Of a stretch of DNA of 64,000 nt, positions 10,624 to 20,475 are shown piece by piece. The notes under the pieces are model-generated. The model was given only the letters and a program-made list of their open reading frames with translations. It was not told the origin of the DNA and searched no databases. The DNA lies in the NCBI GenBank assembly GCA_025936115.1, contig JAICTZ010000027.1, forward strand, positions 1-64,000, given 5' to 3'. How positions within the stretch are numbered: position 1 is the stretch's first letter; the number at the start of each line of letters is the position of its first letter. Source of the DNA: Polyangiaceae bacterium (GTDB lineage: Bacteria; Myxococcota_A; Polyangia; Polyangiales; Polyangiaceae). Position numbers and translations under genes: made by a program.

Positions 10624-13600
10624 TCAGCGCGCGAGCTCGGGTGGCCCGGCGTTCGTGAGCCCGGAAATTACGGGGTCGGGCGGCGAAGGGTCGAGCACGG
10701 CGCCGCTCGCCACGGCGAGCGCGTCGGCCGTCGCTTTGCCGAGGATGTCGCGCACGACGCGGCGCCGCAAAAACATGCCTTTGAGCACCGGATCGCGAAT
10801 GTACGAGAGCAGGCGCCGCACGTGATCGGAAGCGCGGTTGCGCATCTCCTCGGCTTGCGGCGAGCCCGCTTTGCGCAGGGCCTCGCAGCAGAGCTGGCGC
10901 GTAAAAAGGCCGTATTCGGAGCCCTGCAGGGTTTCGATCGCGCCCATCGCCGTCGTCGCGAGCAGGATGCCGGTGTGTTGCTCGCCCATCTCGACGCGCG
11001 CCGACGATTCGATGGCCATCGCGTAAAAGTGGAACGCGACGTACGCCTGCGCTTCGGCCGACTGGCGCGCGTCGAAGGCGTGCATGACCGCCTTGCCGGG
11101 GTCGCCGGCGTGGCGCGCGAGCACGGCGCGCAGGATCTTTTCGTGCACGGAGTCGTAGGCGCTGCCCGTGACGGCCGTGAGCGCTCCCGCGTCGCCGACG
11201 AGCGTCTCGGCTTGCGTCACGTCGCCGACCTCGAACAGCATCTCTGCGAGCGAAAGCAGCGTGTCGGCGCGGGAATCCTGCTCGCCATAGCGCTCGTGCG
11301 CCTCGCGCGAACGGCGCATGTACGCGAGTCCTCGATCGTAGTCGCCGAGCGCGACGTAGCACTCGCCGATGGTGCTCAGCGTCTTGGCGATTTGAAAACG
11401 GCCGCCCACCGCGAGATCGATGCTGATCGCGTCGAGCGCGAGCGTGATGCCGTCCTCGAATCGGCCGAGAACGAGTAACGCGTACGCGAGCGAATTTTTC
11501 GCGCGAGCTTCGTGCCGCCGCGCGCCGACCTGGCGAAAGACGGCGACGGCTTCGGCTTGCGCTTCCATCGCTTCGTGCACACGGCCGACGCGCCGGAGCA
11601 GCGTGCCGCGCAGCCGCAACACCTCCGCCCGCTGGCGCATCGGGGCACCCGTCGAGTCCGCGGTCGCGAGCGCGCGGTCGACGGCGGCGAGCGCGCCTTG
11701 CATGTCGCCGAGGTCGTGCAGCGTTTCGGCGATCAGCGCACGCGCGCGCACCTCCAGCGTCGGAGAGCCGGCCTGAGTCGCCACGAGCTCGCCGCGCTGC
11801 GCCCACTCGAGTCCCTTCGACAAGCGGCCGGAGTCGAGCTCGAACTGCGCAGTCACGAGCAGCGCCGTCGCGACCCAGCGCGGCTTACCGCTCACGCGCG
11901 AGAGGCGGCGCAAGGCGCGCAGGTGCGTGCGCCGTTCACGCCAGCGCCCCTGCATGCGGTAAATCGACTCGAGCGCCTCGTGTGCTTCGAGCACGCACGT
12001 GTCCTCTTCCGGCAACAGCGACACCGCGCGACGGTAGTAACGACGCGCGAGCGCGAGCTGGTGCCCGTTGCGCGCGGCATGCGCGGCTTCGAGGTACGCG
12101 GTGCCCGCGGCGGCCCGCTCGCCACCGCGCGCGAGGTGCCGCGCCACGACGGCGGCCGTGAGCCCCTTGGCGAGCGGCGTCTTCGCGAGGTTCAGCCCGA
12201 GCTCGCGGTGCATGTAGACGCGCCGCCGTCGCTCGAGCGTCCGGTACGCCACGTCGCGCGTGAGCGGGTGACGCACGTCGACCACGTCGCTCTTCAAATC
12301 GAGCAGTCCACGCGCACAGAGCCGCGACACGAGCTCGGTCGCTTCTTCACCGGTGAGCGTGACCAGATCGTGCACGGCGAGTGGACCGCCCGCGACCGAA
12401 ACCCAATCGACGATGCCGTGCTCCTCGGGCGGCAGCTCGTTCAAGCGGTCCGCGATGAGCTGCTCGAGCGTGGAGGGCAGCGGCAACGCGGGTTGACCCG
12501 GGCGCTCCACCTGCACGAGCTCTTGCTTGCCGTTGCGCTCGCGAATTTCGAGCTGCCCGCGCTCGAGCAAGGTATCGACCATTTCGAGCAAAAAGAAGGG
12601 GTTGCCGGCCGCGCGCGGCACCAGATCGGAGCACGCTTGCTGCACGCCCTCCGTGACGCCGAGCCGGGCTTGCAAGAGCCTGAGCTGGTTCTCCGGGCTC
12701 AAACCCTTGAGCTCGACGCGCACGAGGCCTTCGATGAGCGGCCCCACGCGATCGTCGGGCCGCGTCGTCAAGATCGCGAGCACGGGCAGCTGCTCACCCT
12801 GGCGCAGAAATTCGGTGAACGGCTCGAGGCTCTGTTTGTCGCCCCACTGCACGCCGTCGAGCACGGTGACGAGCGGCCCCACCGGCGTCGCCATGGCGAC
12901 CAAGCGCCGAATGCCGAGCACGATGAGCTGGCGCGTGCGTGCGGCGTCGGCGTCGTCGGCCGCGGTGTGCGCGTGCCCCGTGCAGAGCTCGGCGAGACAC
13001 GTGACGAGGTCCGCCGTCTCGGGATCTTCCTCGGTCACGCCGAGCGAGCGCGTGATGAGCTCGGTCGCTTCGGCGAGCGGTTGGTCGGCTTGCGTGCCGG
13101 TGAGCTCGCGGAACCATTCGCTCACGGTCGAGTACGGCACCTCGCTGAAGGCCGGCGTGCACTCGATGCAGATGACGCGCGCGTCGGGCGGCAAATCTCC
13201 TAGAAACGCCGAAACGAGCGCGGTTTTGCCGATGCCCATCTCGCCGTAGACGACGCGCGCCGCGACCCGTTGCGGCGTCTTCTCGGAGCCTACGACGCCG
13301 TAGTAAGCCGAATGCAAGTCGGCGAGCTCGGCGTCGCGTCCGATGAGATCGCTCGGCAGCGAGTGGAGATCGCTCAGGCGCTCCTCACGCGTGTGCGGGC
13401 GCAAGAGCGCGTAGATGCGCAGGTGCTCGGGTAAGCCGAGCCGTTCGAAATCGGGAATTTGGATGGTCGGGGCGTCGCCCCAGACGAAATCGCGACGCAC
13501 CAAGCGGTAGAGACCGCCCGCGACCCAGCTCACGCCCGGCGGTGCCTGCGCGCCGAGCAAGTCCGACAAGTGATCGGCCGACTCCTGCAGCGCGTGCTGA

Positions 13601-15099
13601 ATCAGATGACCGGCCTTGTCGCGCCGGCCCATCGCGATGCCGCGCACGATGCCGACGCTCGCCGCGATCTTGACGGGCAAATCCTCGGTACTGCCGCGCA
13701 CCACCTCGTGCACGTCGATCGCGAGCCAGACGGCGTCGGCCGGCGCGCGCGACGGATTCGCCATCAAGCCGACGACGGCGCGCGCCGACGAAGCGACCTG
13801 CGTGCCCGCCGAGCCGTCTTGATGCACGCCCCAGGCCCAGCGCGCGCCGCGGCGAAACGCCGCTTCGCCGAGCGTCGCCTTCAAGCGCGCGACGACGCGC
13901 GCCGCCTGTGCGTCACCCACGGCCTGCCGGAGCTCGTCGAGTCCGTTGAGCTTCAGCGTGACGATGGCGACGTGACGCACCTCGCGATGCGCGCGGTCGC
14001 GCTCACCGCCGGTCGGACTGCCCGGCCCCGTGCGTTCGTCGGCGCGCGACTCGGTCGGCGCCGTACCGCGCGTCTCGAGCACCGAGAGCCCGACGCTCGC
14101 CTCGCTGCCGATCTGACTCTCGCCGGGCCCTTCGCCCGACGGCTCGACGGGCTGCATTTGCTCGCGGCCGACGATGTCGGCGATCACGCCCTCGAGCACG
14201 TGCGCGTCGACGAGCTGCTGGCGAACCAAGAGTGCGCGGCTGATCGCGCCCGCGAAATCGCGCGCCGTCTCGAAGCGCTCGTCGGGATTTTTCGCGAGCG
14301 CCCGCATCACGATCTCTTCGAGCTCGCTCGGGAGCTCGCGCACGTACGTGCTCGGCGGCTCGACGACGCCGGCGCGCACGAGCTCGAGCAGCTCCGCGCC
14401 TTCGGCGGCGCCGTGCAGCGAGCGCCCCGTCAAAAGCTCGTGGAACACGACGCCGAGCGAATAAATGTCCGTCTTGCGCGTCACCCGCTCGCCGCGCGCT
14501 TGCTCGGGCGACATGTACGCGGTCTTGCCCTTGAGCACGCCGGGCTCTTCGCGGAACAGGTTCGCCGAGGCGATGCCGAAGTCGGCGATTTTCACGCCGC
14601 CGTCGATCGAGAGCAAAATGTTCTGCGGCGAAACGTCACGGTGCACGATGTCGAGCGGACGACCGGCTTCGTCTTTGCGCTCATGTGCGTAGTGCAGGCC
14701 CTTGGCGACCTCGGCCACGATGTGCGCCGCGACGAACGGCGGGATGCGTTGGCTTCTGCCCTGCGCGACGCGCACGAGGCGCTTGAGGTCGGGCCCCTCG
14801 ACGAACTCCATGCTGAGGAGCTGCCCCTCCTCGCCGTAGTCTTGAAAATCGTAGACCTGGACGATGTTCGGGTGGTTGAGGCGCGTCGCGAGCTGCGCCT
14901 CCTCGCCGAACATCGTCCGAAAGCGCCGCGACGAACCGTAGGCCGGCAGGATGCGCTTGAGCACGAGCAGCTTGAACGTGCCTTCGGCGCCGCGTTTCTT
15001 CGCGAGGAAGACCTCGGCCATTCCGCCGGCGCCGAGCCGGCGGACGATCTCGAAGTCGGCGAGGCGCTTCGGCGTTGGCCGGGTGGACGGTTCCGTCAT
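10624..15099 (-). CDS. Giant Ser/Thr protein kinase with degenerate cyclase, AAA ATPase and TPR domains
   Basis: A 1491-residue signalling protein. Residues about 16-290 are a Hanks-type kinase: glycine loop LGAGGMAEVFLA, ATP lysine K48, catalytic HRDVSPQN with D155, DFG at 173-175, and SPE in the activation segment. Residues about 375-565 look like a class III nucleotide cyclase fold (ASVGIVRG, GGLYRLVRRDFVW) but lack the metal-binding aspartates. An AAA_16-type ATPase starts near 585 (IGRDAELADL; Walker A GEMGIGKT at 619-626; hhhLDGVQW Walker-B-like). From about 1000 to the end are TPR helices. The architecture resembles the kinase-cyclase-AAA-TPR regulators frequent in myxobacteria. No transmembrane segment was seen. 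It is divergent from the lipoprotein at 15173 with a 73-nt gap. The ligand is unknown. Confidence 0.93.
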   Translation of the reverse strand: MTEPSTRPTPKRLADFEIVRRLGAGGMAEVFLAKKRGAEGTFKLLVLKRILPAYGSSRRFRTMFGEEAQLATRLNHPNIVQVYDFQDYGEEGQLLSMEFVEGPDLKRLVRVAQGRSQRIPPFVAAHIVAEVAKGLHYAHERKDEAGRPLDIVHRDVSPQNILLSIDGGVKIADFGIASANLFREEPGVLKGKTAYMSPEQARGERVTRKTDIYSLGVVFHELLTGRSLHGAAEGAELLELVRAGVVEPPSTYVRELPSELEEIVMRALAKNPDERFETARDFAGAISRALLVRQQLVDAHVLEGVIADIVGREQMQPVEPSGEGPGESQIGSEASVGLSVLETRGTAPTESRADERTGPGSPTGGERDRAHREVRHVAIVTLKLNGLDELRQAVGDAQAARVVARLKATLGEAAFRRGARWAWGVHQDGSAGTQVASSARAVVGLMANPSRAPADAVWLAIDVHEVVRGSTEDLPVKIAASVGIVRGIAMGRRDKAGHLIQHALQESADHLSDLLGAQAPPGVSWVAGGLYRLVRRDFVWGDAPTIQIPDFERLGLPEHLRIYALLRPHTREERLSDLHSLPSDLIGRDAELADLHSAYYGVVGSEKTPQRVAARVVYGEMGIGKTALVSAFLGDLPPDARVICIECTPAFSEVPYSTVSEWFRELTGTQADQPLAEATELITRSLGVTEEDPETADLVTCLAELCTGHAHTAADDADAARTRQLIVLGIRRLVAMATPVGPLVTVLDGVQWGDKQSLEPFTEFLRQGEQLPVLAILTTRPDDRVGPLIEGLVRVELKGLSPENQLRLLQARLGVTEGVQQACSDLVPRAAGNPFFLLEMVDTLLERGQLEIRERNGKQELVQVERPGQPALPLPSTLEQLIADRLNELPPEEHGIVDWVSVAGGPLAVHDLVTLTGEEATELVSRLCARGLLDLKSDVVDVRHPLTRDVAYRTLERRRRVYMHRELGLNLAKTPLAKGLTAAVVARHLARGGERAAAGTAYLEAAHAARNGHQLALARRYYRRAVSLLPEEDTCVLEAHEALESIYRMQGRWRERRTHLRALRRLSRVSGKPRWVATALLVTAQFELDSGRLSKGLEWAQRGELVATQAGSPTLEVRARALIAETLHDLGDMQGALAAVDRALATADSTGAPMRQRAEVLRLRGTLLRRVGRVHEAMEAQAEAVAVFRQVGARRHEARAKNSLAYALLVLGRFEDGITLALDAISIDLAVGGRFQIAKTLSTIGECYVALGDYDRGLAYMRRSREAHERYGEQDSRADTLLSLAEMLFEVGDVTQAETLVGDAGALTAVTGSAYDSVHEKILRAVLARHAGDPGKAVMHAFDARQSAEAQAYVAFHFYAMAIESSARVEMGEQHTGILLATTAMGAIETLQGSEYGLFTRQLCCEALRKAGSPQAEEMRNRASDHVRRLLSYIRDPVLKGMFLRRRVVRDILGKATADALAVASGAVLDPSPPDPVISGLTNAGPPELAR

Positions 15100-15172
15100 T
15101 GGCGAGCGCCGCTCCGGCGCCCAAGCGAGCAGGTTACCGCGACATTCATGCCCGGTGTAGACTCGCGCTTCG

Positions 15173-17419
15173 ATGCAACGCGCCTATGCGCCGTCACGGC
15201 AAATCCCCAGGCACACGGGCATTTTGAGCGCGCTTCTCCTCGGGGTCACCCTCGTCGGCTGCGCGGGCGCGCCCTCGACGGCCAAGCCGCCGAAGAGTTC
15301 AGCGTCCGACCTGGGACCCATCACGCCCGTCGCCGTGGACGACGCTGCCTTCGCGACGAGCGCCTACCGCGTGCTCGTCGGCGCCGACACCGGCCCCAAG
15401 CGCGCGAGCCTCCTCGCCGGGGTGGTCGCGCGCCAGCTCGAGCGGTCGCGGCAGCGCTTCGACTCCGACCATCCCGAGAACGGGTACACGAGCCTCCAGG
15501 GCGCATTCTTTTTGATGCGGCGCGGCGAGTTTCGGCGGGAGGCGTTCACGCGCGCAGCGCCCGCACTCGGACAAGGCGCCGCCGTCGCCGCTCGTCTCGG
15601 CGAGGAGGGCTACGCGCTCGCGCTCTATTCGCTGCTCGACGGCTTGCTGCCGCCAGGACCCGAGCGTGACGACGTCCAGACGCACCTGCAGGCCATGGCG
15701 TCGTTCCACGCGCTGACCGGTGCGAGCGGACCCTTGGTCGCCGCGGGCTCCGACGCGCGCGTCGCGGCCCAGCGCGCGCTCTTCGACAGCAGCGATCAAA
15801 GTTTCCGTGAGGGCTCCGAACGGTTGCTCGCCTGGATCAGCAAGGCACGCCAAGCGAGCCAAGGCGACATCGCCGCGCAGTCGAACGCCGACCGTGAGGA
15901 AGCGTACCGCGCCCTGCGCGGCGGCGGGTTCACCGTCATCGCGCTCTACCTCCGCCACCAGGACCCGCTCGGCGCTCTCACCGCGCTCGACGAAGCGGGA
16001 CTCGATCGCGCCATCACCCCGGATTTACGCGCACGGCTCGAAGCCGCGGCGCAGGAAGACGATCCCGAAGCCTGGCAGGATCTCTTCCGCGTTTACGACT
16101 CGCTCACGCGTGAGATGCAGCAAATGCTGTCGCTCGATCCGCGCCTGTTCGAGGGTGCGGCTTGGGGCACTGCGATTTCTCTGTTCCGCGCGGAGCCCGG
16201 CAGCTTCCGCGGCGCGATGCCGCTCGCGACGCGCCTGGTCGATTACGGCATGACCGAGGTCGCGCCGCTCGTGCTCGCGAGCGGGCTCGCGCGCGGCGCC
16301 GCCCCCGAGCAGCTCGCCGCCGCGCTCGCGCTCGTATTGAACGCGACGGTGGCCGAGGCCGAAGCCGGCCAGCAGGACGCCGCGCGGCGCACGTTCGAAG
16401 GTTCGGCCCCGCTGCTCGAGCTCGCGAGCAGCAAAGCGTTCGCGGGCCGCGTGAGCCCGAGTCCGGCCCGCTTCCGTTACGTCATGGGCGCGCTCGAGGC
16501 GGGCCGTGGCGACATCACGCGCGCCGAGCCGCTCCTCGAAGCCGCCGTCCAGGAGGAGCCCTCGGTCGACGCGCTGCGCGTGCTTTCGGCCATCTCGCGC
16601 CAGAAGCGCGACGTGCCGGGCACCTTGAAGCTGCTCGAGCGGGCGCGCGGGATCGCGGAAAAATCCGGGAGTATCGTCGACGAAGCCGACATCTGGCACA
16701 GCGAGTTCGAGGTGCGACGCGACTCGGGGGATCGCGAAGGCGCGGGGAAGGCGCTCGAGCGGGCGCTCACGCGCGTCATCGACGCGACCAAGCAGGGACG
16801 ACCCGGAGCGAGTCAGGCCCGCGCCGAGCGACTGCTCGCCCACGTGCTCGAACACTACGGCGACGTGGCGGCCATGCGTCGCGCCACCGAGCGCGCTTAC
16901 GACGCCGCAGCGTCGGACGTGAACCAACTGAGCGCCACCATCACCGACGCCGCACGCCGGGCGCTGACGCGCCGCGATTTGCCCGGCGGACGCAGCGCGC
17001 TCGCGCACGCCATGGACGCGAGCTTGCCGCCCGACGAGCTCGTCTACATCGCGCTCTGGCTCGAGCTCCTCGAGCGACAGCTCGGCATCCCGACGGACGT
17101 GAGCATCGAGGACGCCTTCGCCGCGATGGACGAAGCGCCCGGCTGGAGCGGCAAACTCCGCGCGTGGGGACGCGGCAAAATAGCCGATCGCGATCTGCTC
17201 GCCGCGGCGCGCGACCCGGCGCAACGCACCGAAGCGCTTTTTTACACGACGATGGCGCGCCGCGCCGCCAAGGATCCCAGCGCCGACGCCGAGCTCGAAA
17301 AGGTGGCGCAGAGCGAAGCGGTGAACCTCGTCGAGCTCGCCATCGCGCGCGATCTGCTCGCGATCAAGAGCGGCGCCGAGACCGGCTACAAGTTGCCGGC
17401 CGGCGTGAACGTGCCCTAA
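15173..17419 (+). CDS. Large helical-repeat lipoprotein, function unknown
   Basis: A 748-residue exported protein. The signal peptide (ILSALLLGVTLVGC) has a clear lipobox LVGC near residue 30. The mature part is alpha-helical and Ala/Leu/Arg-rich. Recurring helix pairs resemble tetratricopeptide repeats (for example FRYVMGALEAGRGDITRAEPLLEAA, then PSVDALRVLSAISRQKRDVPGTLKLLERA). No enzymatic motif was found. It is likely a periplasmic scaffold or assembly lipoprotein. It is divergent from the giant kinase gene (73 nt), so a shared control region is possible but not shown. Confidence 0.8.
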   Translation: MQRAYAPSRQIPRHTGILSALLLGVTLVGCAGAPSTAKPPKSSASDLGPITPVAVDDAAFATSAYRVLVGADTGPKRASLLAGVVARQLERSRQRFDSDHPENGYTSLQGAFFLMRRGEFRREAFTRAAPALGQGAAVAARLGEEGYALALYSLLDGLLPPGPERDDVQTHLQAMASFHALTGASGPLVAAGSDARVAAQRALFDSSDQSFREGSERLLAWISKARQASQGDIAAQSNADREEAYRALRGGGFTVIALYLRHQDPLGALTALDEAGLDRAITPDLRARLEAAAQEDDPEAWQDLFRVYDSLTREMQQMLSLDPRLFEGAAWGTAISLFRAEPGSFRGAMPLATRLVDYGMTEVAPLVLASGLARGAAPEQLAAALALVLNATVAEAEAGQQDAARRTFEGSAPLLELASSKAFAGRVSPSPARFRYVMGALEAGRGDITRAEPLLEAAVQEEPSVDALRVLSAISRQKRDVPGTLKLLERARGIAEKSGSIVDEADIWHSEFEVRRDSGDREGAGKALERALTRVIDATKQGRPGASQARAERLLAHVLEHYGDVAAMRRATERAYDAAASDVNQLSATITDAARRALTRRDLPGGRSALAHAMDASLPPDELVYIALWLELLERQLGIPTDVSIEDAFAAMDEAPGWSGKLRAWGRGKIADRDLLAAARDPAQRTEALFYTTMARRAAKDPSADAELEKVAQSEAVNLVELAIARDLLAIKSGAETGYKLPAGVNVP

Positions 17420-17450
17420 CCCTTACTCGGCGTGGCCGACCCGGGTTTCG

Positions 17451-17894
17451 CTACTTCTGGCTCAGCTGAGCCATGCGCTTCTTCATCTGCTTGGGCGAGA
17501 CGTTCTCGATGTGCGTCGCGACGCCCCAGCGATTGCCGAACGGATCCTCGAAGCGCGCGAAGCGATCGCCCCAGAATTGATCGCTCGGCTCCGCGAGGGT
17601 CTTCGCGCCCGCTTTGACCGCCTTCGCGAACGTCTTGTCGACGTTCGGTACGTACACGATGAGGTTTCCCGCGCGCACGGGCTCGTTCATCGCGTCGGAA
17701 AACATCACCACGGAGTCGCCCACTTTGACGGCGCCGTGCATCAGCTTGCCGTCGTCCCCAGCCATCTGCTCGAGGACTTTACCGCCGAACACCCGCTTGA
17801 CGAAGCCCATCGCGGCCTTCGCGTCCACGAGGTTCAGCGCCGGCTGGACCGAGCGATAGCCCTTCGGGATTGGTTTTACCTTCTTCTTCGCCAT
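17451..17894 (-). CDS. VOC-family (glyoxalase/PhnB-like) protein
   Basis: A 147-residue cytosolic protein with two beta-alpha-beta-beta-beta units. The N-terminal half reads IPKGYRSVQPALNLVDAKAAMGFVKRVFGG, and the C-terminal half contains FWGDRFARFEDPFGNRWGVATH, the usual DPFGN-W signature of PhnB-like vicinal oxygen chelate proteins. The terminal extension SPKQMKKRM is typical of this subgroup. Some members are antibiotic-resistance or isomerase enzymes, but most, like this one, have no assigned substrate. It is convergent with the lipoprotein at 15173-17419 (31 nt). Confidence 0.88.
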   Translation of the reverse strand: MAKKKVKPIPKGYRSVQPALNLVDAKAAMGFVKRVFGGKVLEQMAGDDGKLMHGAVKVGDSVVMFSDAMNEPVRAGNLIVYVPNVDKTFAKAVKAGAKTLAEPSDQFWGDRFARFEDPFGNRWGVATHIENVSPKQMKKRMAQLSQK

Positions 17895-17989
17895 CGACTA
17901 CCTCCGGCGCCGGCATACCGCCGCGCGCGGAGGACCGAAAGCTCGCCGCGCAAAGCGCGCTGGCGCGGGCGAAACCACGCGCTCGCCGC

Positions 17990-18391
17990 TCACTCCTGCG
18001 GTTTGCGACCGAGAAGTTTCGTCGTGAGGTGCTCGCCGAGCTCGGCGGTCATCAGCCGCTCGACGGCGCTCTCTTTCTCGCGGCGCTCGTGCTCGTCGTA
18101 CTGAAATTCGATGCCCATCCCCGCTGGATTGGCGCGCGTCGCCTGCGCCTGCGTCGTCACCCAGATCACCTTGCCGCGCAGGCGCAGCGGCTGCTCGAGG
18201 TTCGGGACCCCGAGCGCGAACACGAACTCGGTGCCGACGGGCAGCGGCTTCTCGGTCGCGATGAACGAGCCGCCGCGCGAAATGTTCTTCGTGTAATCGG
18301 CGAAAAACGTATTGAGCCGCTTGTACTCGACCTTGAGCTCGATCGGCGCCCGGTACTGGCGCCGGCGATCGTCTTCGGGGTCGTTGCTCAC
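17990..18391 (-). CDS. PilZ domain c-di-GMP receptor protein
   Basis: A 133-residue PilZ domain of the kind found in gliding-motility-associated small proteins of Myxococcota. The c-di-GMP-binding motifs are present: R-R-Q-Y-R (RxxxR) near residue 9 and NISRGGSF (N-x-S-x-x-G) near 36. A beta-barrel core follows (FVFALGVPN...LRLRGKVIWVT...GMGIEFQ). A helical tail to LLGRKPQE may be an interaction segment. I chose GTG at 18391 because it places the Arg motif correctly. The open frame continues upstream but would run antisense through the dnaJ gene. It is divergent from that gene with a 45-nt gap. Role inferred: c-di-GMP-responsive adaptor, partner unknown. Confidence 0.88.
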   Translation of the reverse strand: MSNDPEDDRRRQYRAPIELKVEYKRLNTFFADYTKNISRGGSFIATEKPLPVGTEFVFALGVPNLEQPLRLRGKVIWVTTQAQATRANPAGMGIEFQYDEHERREKESAVERLMTAELGEHLTTKLLGRKPQE

Positions 18392-18436
18392 TGAGCTCAG
18401 ATTATCACCCGGGACCGCGCGTGCTATCAACATCAG

Positions 18437-19534
18437 GTGCGAGATCCCTACGAGATCTTGGGTGTCGGGCGCTCCGCCACCGAGGCTGAAATCAAACTCG
18501 CATTTCGCAAGCTCGCGATCCTGCATCATCCGGACCGTAATCAGGACGCCCCCGAAGCGCAGGCCCGCTTCAAAGAGATCAACGCGGCGTACCAGATCCT
18601 GAGCGATCCGCAGAAACGCGCCGCATACGACCGGTTCGGGGAAGCCGCGTTTCGTCCTGGTGGCGTCGGCGGCGCCGGCGGCGCCTCCGACTTCGGCGAC
18701 TTCGGCGGGCTCGACTCGATCTTCAGCGACCTGCTCGGCGCGTTCGGCCTGCGCACGAGTGAGGGCGGCCACGTCAAAAAGACGCTCGAGCTCACGTTCG
18801 AGGAGTCGGCGCGCGGCGCCAAGAAGGAGCTCGCCTACGAACGCATCGACGTGTGCGGCGACTGTCACGGCCGCGGCGCCGCGCCGGGGGCGCGCGTGGA
18901 CACGTGCGCGGCGTGCGGTGGTCGCGGGCGAATGCGCTACCAGCAAGCGTTCTTGCCCATCGCGCTCGAGCGACCGTGCACGACCTGTCGCGGCACGGGG
19001 TCGATCCCGAGCGCGCGCTGCCCGCGCTGCGACGGCGCCGGCGTCGCGACGACCTCGCGCACGATCACGGTCGACGTCCCGGCAGGCATCGAGCCCGGCT
19101 CGAGCCGCACGCTGAACGGCGAAGGCCATCGCCTCAAGCCGCACCAACCGCCCGGGGATCTCGAGCTCTTGATCGACGTGGCGCCCCACCCCTTCTTCCG
19201 CCGCTCGGGCGACGACGTACTTTGCCGCGTCCCAGTCACCTTCACGCAAGCCGCGCTCGGCGGCGAGGTGGTCGTCCCGACGCTCGGCGGCAAGGTCAAA
19301 CTGAAGATCCCAGCGTCCTCGCAGCCGGGCGCCGTGCTGCGCATCCGCGGCCAGGGCTTCCCGCATCGGCTGCGTTCGGGCGCCGGCGACCAACTGGTCG
19401 AAATCTCGGTCGAAGTCCCCGAACACCTCACCGACCGCGCCAAGACGCTGTTGCGCGAGCTCGGTGACGAACTCGGCGAAGATGCCCCCGCCGAGCGCAG
19501 GAGTCTGCTCGAAAAGTTGAAAGAGCTGTTTTGA
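18437..19534 (+). CDS. dnaJ: DnaJ-type (Hsp40) co-chaperone
   Basis: A 365-residue type I J-protein that stimulates DnaK ATP hydrolysis and holds clients. The J domain is at 1-67 with HPD (HHPDRNQDAPEA). A short Gly-rich G/F-like segment follows (GGVGGAGGASDFGDFGG). Four CXXCXGXG-type zinc motifs sit at about 139-205 (CGDCHGRG, CAACGGRG, CTTCRGTG, CPRCDGAG). Two beta-barrel client domains end the protein. The start is GTG at 18437 with the expected DPYEILGV immediately after. It is not linked to grpE-dnaK (2.1-0.3 kb), so it could be the housekeeping DnaJ or a paralogue. proC follows in the same direction after 72 nt. Confidence 0.94.
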   Translation: MRDPYEILGVGRSATEAEIKLAFRKLAILHHPDRNQDAPEAQARFKEINAAYQILSDPQKRAAYDRFGEAAFRPGGVGGAGGASDFGDFGGLDSIFSDLLGAFGLRTSEGGHVKKTLELTFEESARGAKKELAYERIDVCGDCHGRGAAPGARVDTCAACGGRGRMRYQQAFLPIALERPCTTCRGTGSIPSARCPRCDGAGVATTSRTITVDVPAGIEPGSSRTLNGEGHRLKPHQPPGDLELLIDVAPHPFFRRSGDDVLCRVPVTFTQAALGGEVVVPTLGGKVKLKIPASSQPGAVLRIRGQGFPHRLRSGAGDQLVEISVEVPEHLTDRAKTLLRELGDELGEDAPAERRSLLEKLKELF

Positions 19535-19606
19535 GCGCTCGCGACGGCGCGCTATCGCCACGAGTTCCTCCCCCCTCAGCGCTGCCAATGCCAAGATGAC
19601 GGTCGC

Positions 19607-20443
19607 ATGCAAGCTCAACGCATCGGACTGATTGGCTCCGGCAACATGGCGCTCGCCCTGGCGCGCGGCCTCGTCGCGTCAGGGCGCGTGACGGCCGAGC
19701 AAGTCCGCGCGAGCGACCCGAACGAAGCACGCCGCGCGCTGCTCGCGAAGGAGCACGGCATCGCCGTGAGCGAAAGCAACGCGGACGTGGCGCGCTGGGC
19801 GAACGTGGTCGTGCTCGCCGTCAAGCCGCAGATGATCGAGCCGGCCATCGCGAGTATCGCCGACGCGCTGGCGCCCGACACCACGGTCGTCTCCATTGCC
19901 GCCGGCGTGCCCATCGCCGCGCTCGAGGCACGGCTGCCCGCTGGGGCGCGCGTCGTGCGCGCAATGCCGAACACGGCGGCCATCGCGCTCGCAGGGGCGA
20001 CGGGCCTGAGCGGCGGCAGCCGCGCCACGGCTGAAGATCTTGCGCTGGCGCGCTCGCTCTTCGAGGCGGTCGGCAGCGTGGTCGTCGTGGACGAAGCGTT
20101 GCTCGACGCCGTCACGGGACTTGCGGGTAGCGGCCCCGCCTACGTGATGCTCGTGATCGAAGCGCTCGCGGACGGCGGAGTGAAAATGGGACTCGCGCGC
20201 GACGCCGCGTTGCTCTTTGCGGCACAGACCGTCTACGGCTCGGCCAAGCTCTTGCTCGAAACCAAGGAGCACCCCGCGCGCCTCAAGGACATGGTCACGA
20301 GTCCGGCAGGCACGACGATCGCCGGACTCTGTGCCCTCGAGTCGGGCGGCGTGCGCGGCAGTCTGATCGACGCGGTCGAACGCGCGACCTTGAGGTCACG
20401 CGAGCTCGGCGCGCAGGCTGTCGCACGGCTCAAGAAGCCGTGA
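19607..20443 (+). CDS. proC: Pyrroline-5-carboxylate reductase
   Basis: Catalyses the NAD(P)H-dependent last step of proline synthesis. The 278-residue length is typical. The N-terminal Rossmann motif is IGLIGSGNMALALARGLV. The conserved RAMPNTAA motif sits near 124, and the family signature around 175-230 includes TGLAGSGPAYVMLVIEALADGGV and the C-terminal SPAGTTIAGL. The ATG start gives the glycine loop at residue 6 as expected. It is probably soluble and multimeric. A GC-rich hairpin (20476-20523) lies downstream before a convergent gene. Confidence 0.96.
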   Translation: MQAQRIGLIGSGNMALALARGLVASGRVTAEQVRASDPNEARRALLAKEHGIAVSESNADVARWANVVVLAVKPQMIEPAIASIADALAPDTTVVSIAAGVPIAALEARLPAGARVVRAMPNTAAIALAGATGLSGGSRATAEDLALARSLFEAVGSVVVVDEALLDAVTGLAGSGPAYVMLVIEALADGGVKMGLARDAALLFAAQTVYGSAKLLLETKEHPARLKDMVTSPAGTTIAGLCALESGGVRGSLIDAVERATLRSRELGAQAVARLKKP

Positions 20444-20475
20444 GCGTCGCGTCAGCACCGACACGAAATAAAAGT

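Noticed and set aside
11512..13203. 563-residue frame antisense to the giant kinase
   Set aside because: Shadow composition, opposite strand to an intact multi-domain gene.
17990..19618. 542-residue frame ending in the PilZ protein
   Set aside because: Only the last 133 residues form a domain; the rest is antisense to dnaJ. The GTG at 18391 is a better start.
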